Below are positions 59,594-64,000 of a stretch of 64,000 nucleotides of DNA, piece by piece. Position 1 is the stretch's first letter; each line of letters starts with the position of its first letter. The notes below the pieces were generated by a model that made no database searches, was not told the DNA's origin, and saw only the letters and a program-made list of their open reading frames with translations. Where the stretch lies: contig JAECUM010000800.1 of NCBI GenBank assembly GCA_016617855.1, positions 1-64,000 of the forward strand, in the 5' to 3' direction. Both the position numbers and the translations under genes were made by a program. The DNA comes from Megalonaias nervosa (taxonomy: Eukaryota; Mollusca; Bivalvia; Unionida; Unionidae).

Positions 59594-61580
59594 GCAGTAG
59601 ATATCGGAAACATCAGAGACATGTACGATGGCATAAAGAAAGCAATGGGTCCCACAAAGAAAGTGACAGCACCACTGAAGTCTGCCACAGGCGATACCAT
59701 CCATGACAAGGGCAAGCAGATGGAGCATTGGGTGGAGTACTACTCTGAACTGTACTCCAGAGAGAACCACGTGACCAACGATGCCCTCAACGCCACTGAA
59801 AACCACCCTCTTATGGCTGAACTGGACAAGAAAACTACTGCAGCAGAACTAAAGAAGGCCTTAGAGAAACTGTCCTCTGGTAAAGCCCCAGAGAAGGATG
59901 GCATCAAAGCAGAAGTCATCAGTGCAGCAGCAATGTGCTGTTCACACACCTGCACAACCTCCTCTGCCAGTACTGGGATGAAGGTGCAGTGCCTCAGGAC
60001 AATATCGTAACCCTGTACAAGAACAAGGGTGACAGAAGTGACTGCAACAACTACAGGGGCATATCCCTTCTCAGCATCATGGGTAAAGTCTTCCCACGCG
60101 TCATCCTGAACAGACTGCAGATGATTGCTGACAGAGTGTATCCAGAGTCACAGTGCGGGTTCAGCGCAGAGAGGTCCACAATTGACATGATCTTCTCCAT
60201 CAGGCAACTGCAGAAGAAGTGCCGAGAACAACACAGACCCCTCTTCCTGGCATTTATAGACCTCACCAAGGCGTTTGATCTGGTCAGCAAAGACAGATTC
60301 TTCACAACCCTGGTGAAGACTGGATGCCCTCCAAAGCTGCTAAGCAATGGTCCAGTCCTTCCATGACGACATGAAAGGCACAGTGCAGTATGATGGCTCA
60401 ACGTTCGACCCCTTCGACATCCGCAGCAGAGTGAAACAAGGCTGTGTCCTTGCCCCACGCTCTTCGGCTTCTTCCTTGCTGTCCTGCTCAAATACACCTT
60501 TGGGACATCCACAGAAGGGATATACCTGTACACGCAATCCGATGGCAGACTGTTCAACCTGGCACGACTGAAGGCAAAGAGTAAAGTGTGAGAAGCAACC
60601 ATCAGGGACATGCTCTTTGTACACAATGTTGCTCTAGCCACTCACACAGAAGCTGAGCTACAGCACCTGATGGAATGCTTTGCTAAAGCATGCGATGAGT
60701 TCAGTTGACCATCAGCCTAAAGAAAACCAATGTGATGGCTCAGAACATGGATCCTCCCAGCATCATCATCAACAACCACGAACCAGAGGTAGTCAGTCAG
60801 TTCACATACCTCAGCTCTACCATCACCAACAACCTCTCGCTCGATGCTGAGCTGAACAAGTGGATTGGAAAGGCATCAACAACTCTCTCCAGGTTGTCGC
60901 AGAAAGTGTGAAACAACAGCATGCTGACCCTGAACACTAAGATCTCCGTGTACCATGCCTATGTGCTAAGCACTCTCTTGTACACCAGTGAAACCTGCGC
61001 CCTGTACGTCTCACAGGAGAAAAGACTGAGTGCCTTTCACATGCAATGCCTCTGACGCATACTCGGGATCACCTGGAGCAATCGAGTGACAAACAATGAG
61101 GTGCTTGAATTTGCCAAGATTCCCAGCATGGTCACACTCCTCCGCCAACATAACCTCAGATGGCTGGGCCATGTACGTTGGATGGATGATGGACAGATCC
61201 CCAAAGACCTTCTTTATTTGAAGCTTGCCTCTGGCAAAAGATCGATCGGACGGCCACATCTCCACTTCATTTCCACTTCAAGGATGTCTGCAAGTGCGAC
61301 ATGAAAGTCCTTGACATCGATGTCAACACCTGGGAAGAGCTTGCTCTAGACAGGTCCAGCTGGCAACATGCTCTGATCACCGGTCTGAAAGCCGGTGAGG
61401 ACAAACTACACTTGCTCACCAATGAAAAGTGATCTCAGAGGAAGAAGAAGCAGCTCCAACCCACACCAGACTCAACCTTCAAGTGTAGCAAGTGCAGCAA
61501 GGACTGCCACTTCCATGTTGGGCTCCGTAGCCACAGCAGACTCTGCACAACCACCAACCGGGACATCTCTCCAGACTAAC
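59594..61580 (+). pseudogene. RTE-like ORF, reverse transcriptase and C-terminal zinc finger (inactivated)
   Basis: The order is DMYDGIKKAMGP, LSSGKAPEKDGIKAEVI, DNIVTLYKNKGDRSDCNNYR, GISLLSIMGKVFPRVI, QCGFSAERSTIDMIFSIRQL, then motif A LAFIDLTKAFDLV near 60,250, VKQGCVLAP near 60,430, and the motif-C position reading MLFVHNVALATH near 60,610. There the aspartate pair expected in (F/Y)ADD is replaced by His-Asn. Frameshifts near 59,940, 60,355 and 60,470 and stops interrupt it. Thumb sequence continues (IVSQFTYLSSTITNNLSLDA-like, RWLGHVRWMDDGQIPKDLL). It ends with a CCHC/C2H2-like finger (CSKCSKDCHFHVGLRSHSRLC) at about 61,484-61,547. Confidence 0.88.
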
Positions 61581-61598
61581 GGATGCGAACACATACAC

Positions 61599-61675
61599 AT
61601 GATCCCTGCATCTGTATGTATTCATTATCACCCATTTATCTGCATGTATGTACAACCCTTGTATCTGAGTTTCAT
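61599..61675. repeat. Minisatellite, right remainder
   Basis: ATGATCCCTGCATCTGTATGTAT and two further units continue the array interrupted at 57,548. Confidence 0.75.
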
Positions 61676-62745
61676 AACCTTTCACACAAGGGCTTATGGC
61701 TAGCATTGCTGACCATGAGGCTTCAGTTGACAAAAGTGGCAAGACAGGAACTTCTCACAAATCAGTAACTTTAAAAGTCAGTAACATTAAAGTTTTAGAT
61801 GAATATAGAAAATGATACTGAAGATCAATGATATTCCAAACATGTACTATAAAACTTCAAAATTGCTCACAATGATAAAACATGCCTTTGGCTTAAGCAG
61901 GCAAGGCAGAAAATCCTAGCATATCAGCATATGAATGTTAGAACTATAGTAATATTATATCAAAGTGTCAGTTTCATGGAGCCAATGATGTTGTTAAATT
62001 GTGACATTAAAATCTTGAATGAGAAACTTCAACTTCATTTACTATATTGCTGATGCAGGTGTGACAAGCAAGACAGGTGTGACAGCAAGACTGCTACTTA
62101 TAGCAATATCATGGCATAAACTTTAGATTGCAATTATATTATCAAATAGTTTTACTTTGATGCAGCAGATATGTAAAAGCTATGGGACTTTCAAAAACTT
62201 CAATACAAAACTTAAACACTGTTGATTATAGTGCCATTACTGGAAAAGCTACAGCTATATTTCACCATGATTCAACAAAAAAGATATTACACAGTACATG
62301 ACAAGCATTTTTTATATAAATATTTTACCATAGCTTATTCAGAAATAACAATGAAAATTTTGTTGTCCAGTGGGTTTCATTATATCCAGAGTTTCCTAAC
62401 TTTTAAATGTCAGATAGACAAGTCACTCCATGGATTTATGTGGTATCAGACAGAAACTAAATCTGGGATGGAGTCTTTAAGTTAAAGAAGAAACAAACCA
62501 AGTTAAATTTACATTTTTTTATTCTGGAGATCACTGAGTTGCAATTTTATGCATTTGTATTACTACAGTAGTAAAAAAGGATGGGAAGTAACTGAAACAC
62601 ATTTTCTTTGGAATACTCAATGCACATAACTGATGCAGGAATCTGAAAATCTGGACTGATCAAAAAATTCTCATGCCTGGTATTTACGAGTCCAAATTCA
62701 AGTTTTGTTAAAATCTTTCCAAAATACACTTAAACAGTAGTGTAC
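61676..62745. other. Non-coding DNA
   Basis: No supported gene. Confidence 0.4.
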
Positions 62746-62885
62746 CTGACATAGCTCCCCATAAAATCCATCTGGGCAAGAACAGATAGCTGACCCAGGT
62801 GTGTTGAAGCAAGTACCATTTCCACAACGTTTCATTCCAACACTGCACTCATCAATATCCTGCTCACATCTACTACCATTGTATC
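62746..62885 (-). CDS. Exon with calcium-binding EGF-like domain
   Basis: Minus strand, 140 bases, between an acceptor GTTTTCACATAG and a donor TCAG|GTACAC. Entering in phase 1 it reads the tail of one EGF domain (YNGSRCEQ), then a complete cbEGF: DIDECSVGMKRCGNGTC, FNTPGSAICSC, PDGFYGELC. All six cysteines and the DxDE calcium signature are present. The beta-hydroxylation consensus lacks its aromatic residue, having Ala. EGF exons are usually phase 1 to 1, but the best donor here gives phase 0, so the 3' boundary may need correction. It is a piece of an extracellular or membrane protein. It has the same strand as the transmembrane exon at 43,662, which would be downstream. Confidence 0.75.
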
Positions 62886-63179
62886 CTATGTGAAAACAAA
62901 CCAAAGATGCATCAATAAATAAACTATTAATACTGGCAGTTAGAAACTCTTTCATTCCATACATGTATTCATATTCGGTTCACCTATGTGAAACAAACAT
63001 GTGGAATAAATAAATCTCACATGAGAGAGAGAGAAAGGAGTGAGTAATGCAAATTTATACACGAGACAAAACTTAGTTATACTATTTCTAAATTCCTCTC
63101 ACTTCTGTGCAAGCTTAGGTTTCTATATTTAATGTTCTTTCTTTGCCAATGCATTAATCCAGTGTCTTGATGATGTAAG
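62886..63179. other. Proposed intron
   Basis: Short (AG)n run at 63,023-63,034. No further exon is seen. Confidence 0.4.
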
Positions 63180-63445
63180 CATATATTCCAAGTTTGATCA
63201 AAATCAGATCAGAAATACAGCCTCCACTGTGGTAACAAGCTTAGCCAATCACATGGAAAGATCACCAATTAATATGCGTGGATTTTACTCATGATCAACC
63301 TCATCCAAGATCTTAATTGATTCAAGTACACACTCCAAGTTTGATCAAATTCTGATCTGAAATGCAGCCTACAGAGTTGTAATAAGGATAGCCAATCAGG
63401 TGCAAGATCATCTCATTAACATGCATGGATCTTGCTAATTATTGA
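63180..63445 (+). repeat. Tandem duplication, unit of about 135 bases
   Basis: TTCCAAGTTTGATCAAAATC...AATATGCGTGGATTTT (from 63,187) is followed by a diverged second copy, CTCCAAGTTTGATCAAATTC...AACATGCATGGATCTT (from 63,331). Inserted and lost bases make the spacing about 144. Confidence 0.75.
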
Positions 63446-63605
63446 TGTGGTCTGTGATTTTGACGATACAAGTCCATATGGATTCCAGAGTGCTAACAAT
63501 TAAGGAATTGCTGATGGATGGACATGTGACACAAAAAAGGATACACAATGGATTCAGGGCAATGCCATAAGCTTCCATTACCTATGGCCAGCTCAGTTAA
63601 TAGTA

Positions 63606-63619
63606 AGAATAATAATATC

Positions 63620-63674
<55 letters not shown>
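63606..63674. repeat. (AAT)n microsatellite
   Basis: Nearly perfect AAT trinucleotides. The Asn or Leu runs in open frames are artefacts. Confidence 0.97.
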
Positions 63675-64000
63675 GTCCTTGTGCTATCACACTAAGACGG
63701 TTCTGCAATGGATGCATGGATCTACAGATGTACAGACTCGTGGACATAAAGCAGGAAAGCAATATGTCCCACTTCTGCTGTTGCAATGGTGACATACAAA
63801 CTTTAATAGAATGAAAATATCTACAAATTATTTTAACAGGCTAAAAGAATCTTTCCAACAGTATACTATTATGTAAATTTAATACAAAACAAATGAAACA
63901 GAGAATTTAACACAAAACAAAAGAAACAGAGTGATATCTGTGAAATAGAAATGAAAATCAAAAATGCTGGTTCATATTTTTGTGAGCATTATTTTACTAA
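63675..64000. other. Non-coding DNA
   Basis: No supported gene up to the window edge. Confidence 0.4.

Larger units (their letters stand above)
57549..61598 (+). mobile_element. RTE-like non-LTR retrotransposon, dead, inserted in a minisatellite
   Basis: About 4.05 kb, much richer in GC than its surroundings. It carries an endonuclease, reverse transcriptase and C-terminal zinc-finger protein in order on the plus strand. The bases flanking it, ATGATCCCTG at 57,539-57,548 and 61,599-61,608, are identical and probably a target duplication, although the minisatellite itself contains similar words. There is no RNase H. Many invertebrate and fish genomes contain this family, often annotated as craniofacial development protein 2-like. 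The clade (RTE-like or CR1-like) should be settled by phylogeny. Confidence 0.85.

Noticed and set aside
63493..63814. Frames with long Asn or Leu runs
   Set aside because: They are translations of an (AAT)n microsatellite.

Overview
This window looks like nuclear DNA of an invertebrate animal, most likely a lophotrochozoan and probably a mollusc. The sequence is AT-rich, long (TA)n, (AG)n, (TC)n and (AAT)n tracts are common, coding exons are tiny and scattered in large introns, and most recognisable coding sequence is transposon-derived: I/Nimb-type, Tx1/L1-type and RTE-like LINEs, a Ty3-type retroelement, a Mutator-like transposase and a tRNA-derived SINE. The species cannot be fixed from sequence alone.

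Region by region. 1-4,340 is a young I/Nimb-like LINE on the minus strand, cut by the window edge, with an intact ORF1. 4.3-15 kb holds old relics: a Tx1/L1-like reverse transcriptase, and a broken Mutator-like transposase between two 440-bp direct repeats. 15.3-19.1 kb is a decayed third copy of the I-like LINE, next to an L1/Tx1-like 3' end. 21.6-22.5 kb is an L1/Tx1-like ORF1 broken by a SINE. 22,989-28,748 is a complete I-like LINE copy with both ends, an (AACC)n tail and a 12-bp target-site duplication. It sits inside a third copy of the 440-bp repeat. 29.7-30.6 kb holds another Tx1/L1-like RT relic and a minisatellite.

34.4-43.8 kb is the most interesting part. Several small minus-strand exons with good splice sites can be read as the transmembrane segment, juxtamembrane region and tyrosine-containing tail of a type I receptor. 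Its proposed 3'-terminal intron contains a compact relic of an adintovirus/Polinton-like DNA virus (34,866-36,236): an integrase N-terminus, an intact DUF5679 + phospholipase A2 ORF, and a frameshifted FtsK/HerA-type packaging ATPase. A 267-bp foldback with perfect 18-bp arms follows it directly. 45-54 kb carries repeated LTR-like units and a Ty3-type RT relic. Two tRNA-SINE copies lie at 51.5 and 55.7 kb. 57.5-61.6 kb is a dead RTE-like LINE inserted into a minisatellite. A single Ca-binding-EGF exon on the minus strand (62,746-62,885) may belong to the ectodomain of the same receptor gene, but that link is inference.

For function, the only candidate host gene is the minus-strand EGF/transmembrane/tail exon series. 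Everything else is selfish DNA or simple repeat. The LINE copies record a time series (old 15-19 kb copy, young 1-4 kb and 23-29 kb copies), and nested insertions give a relative chronology. All similarity calls were made by reading translations by eye; no database search was run.
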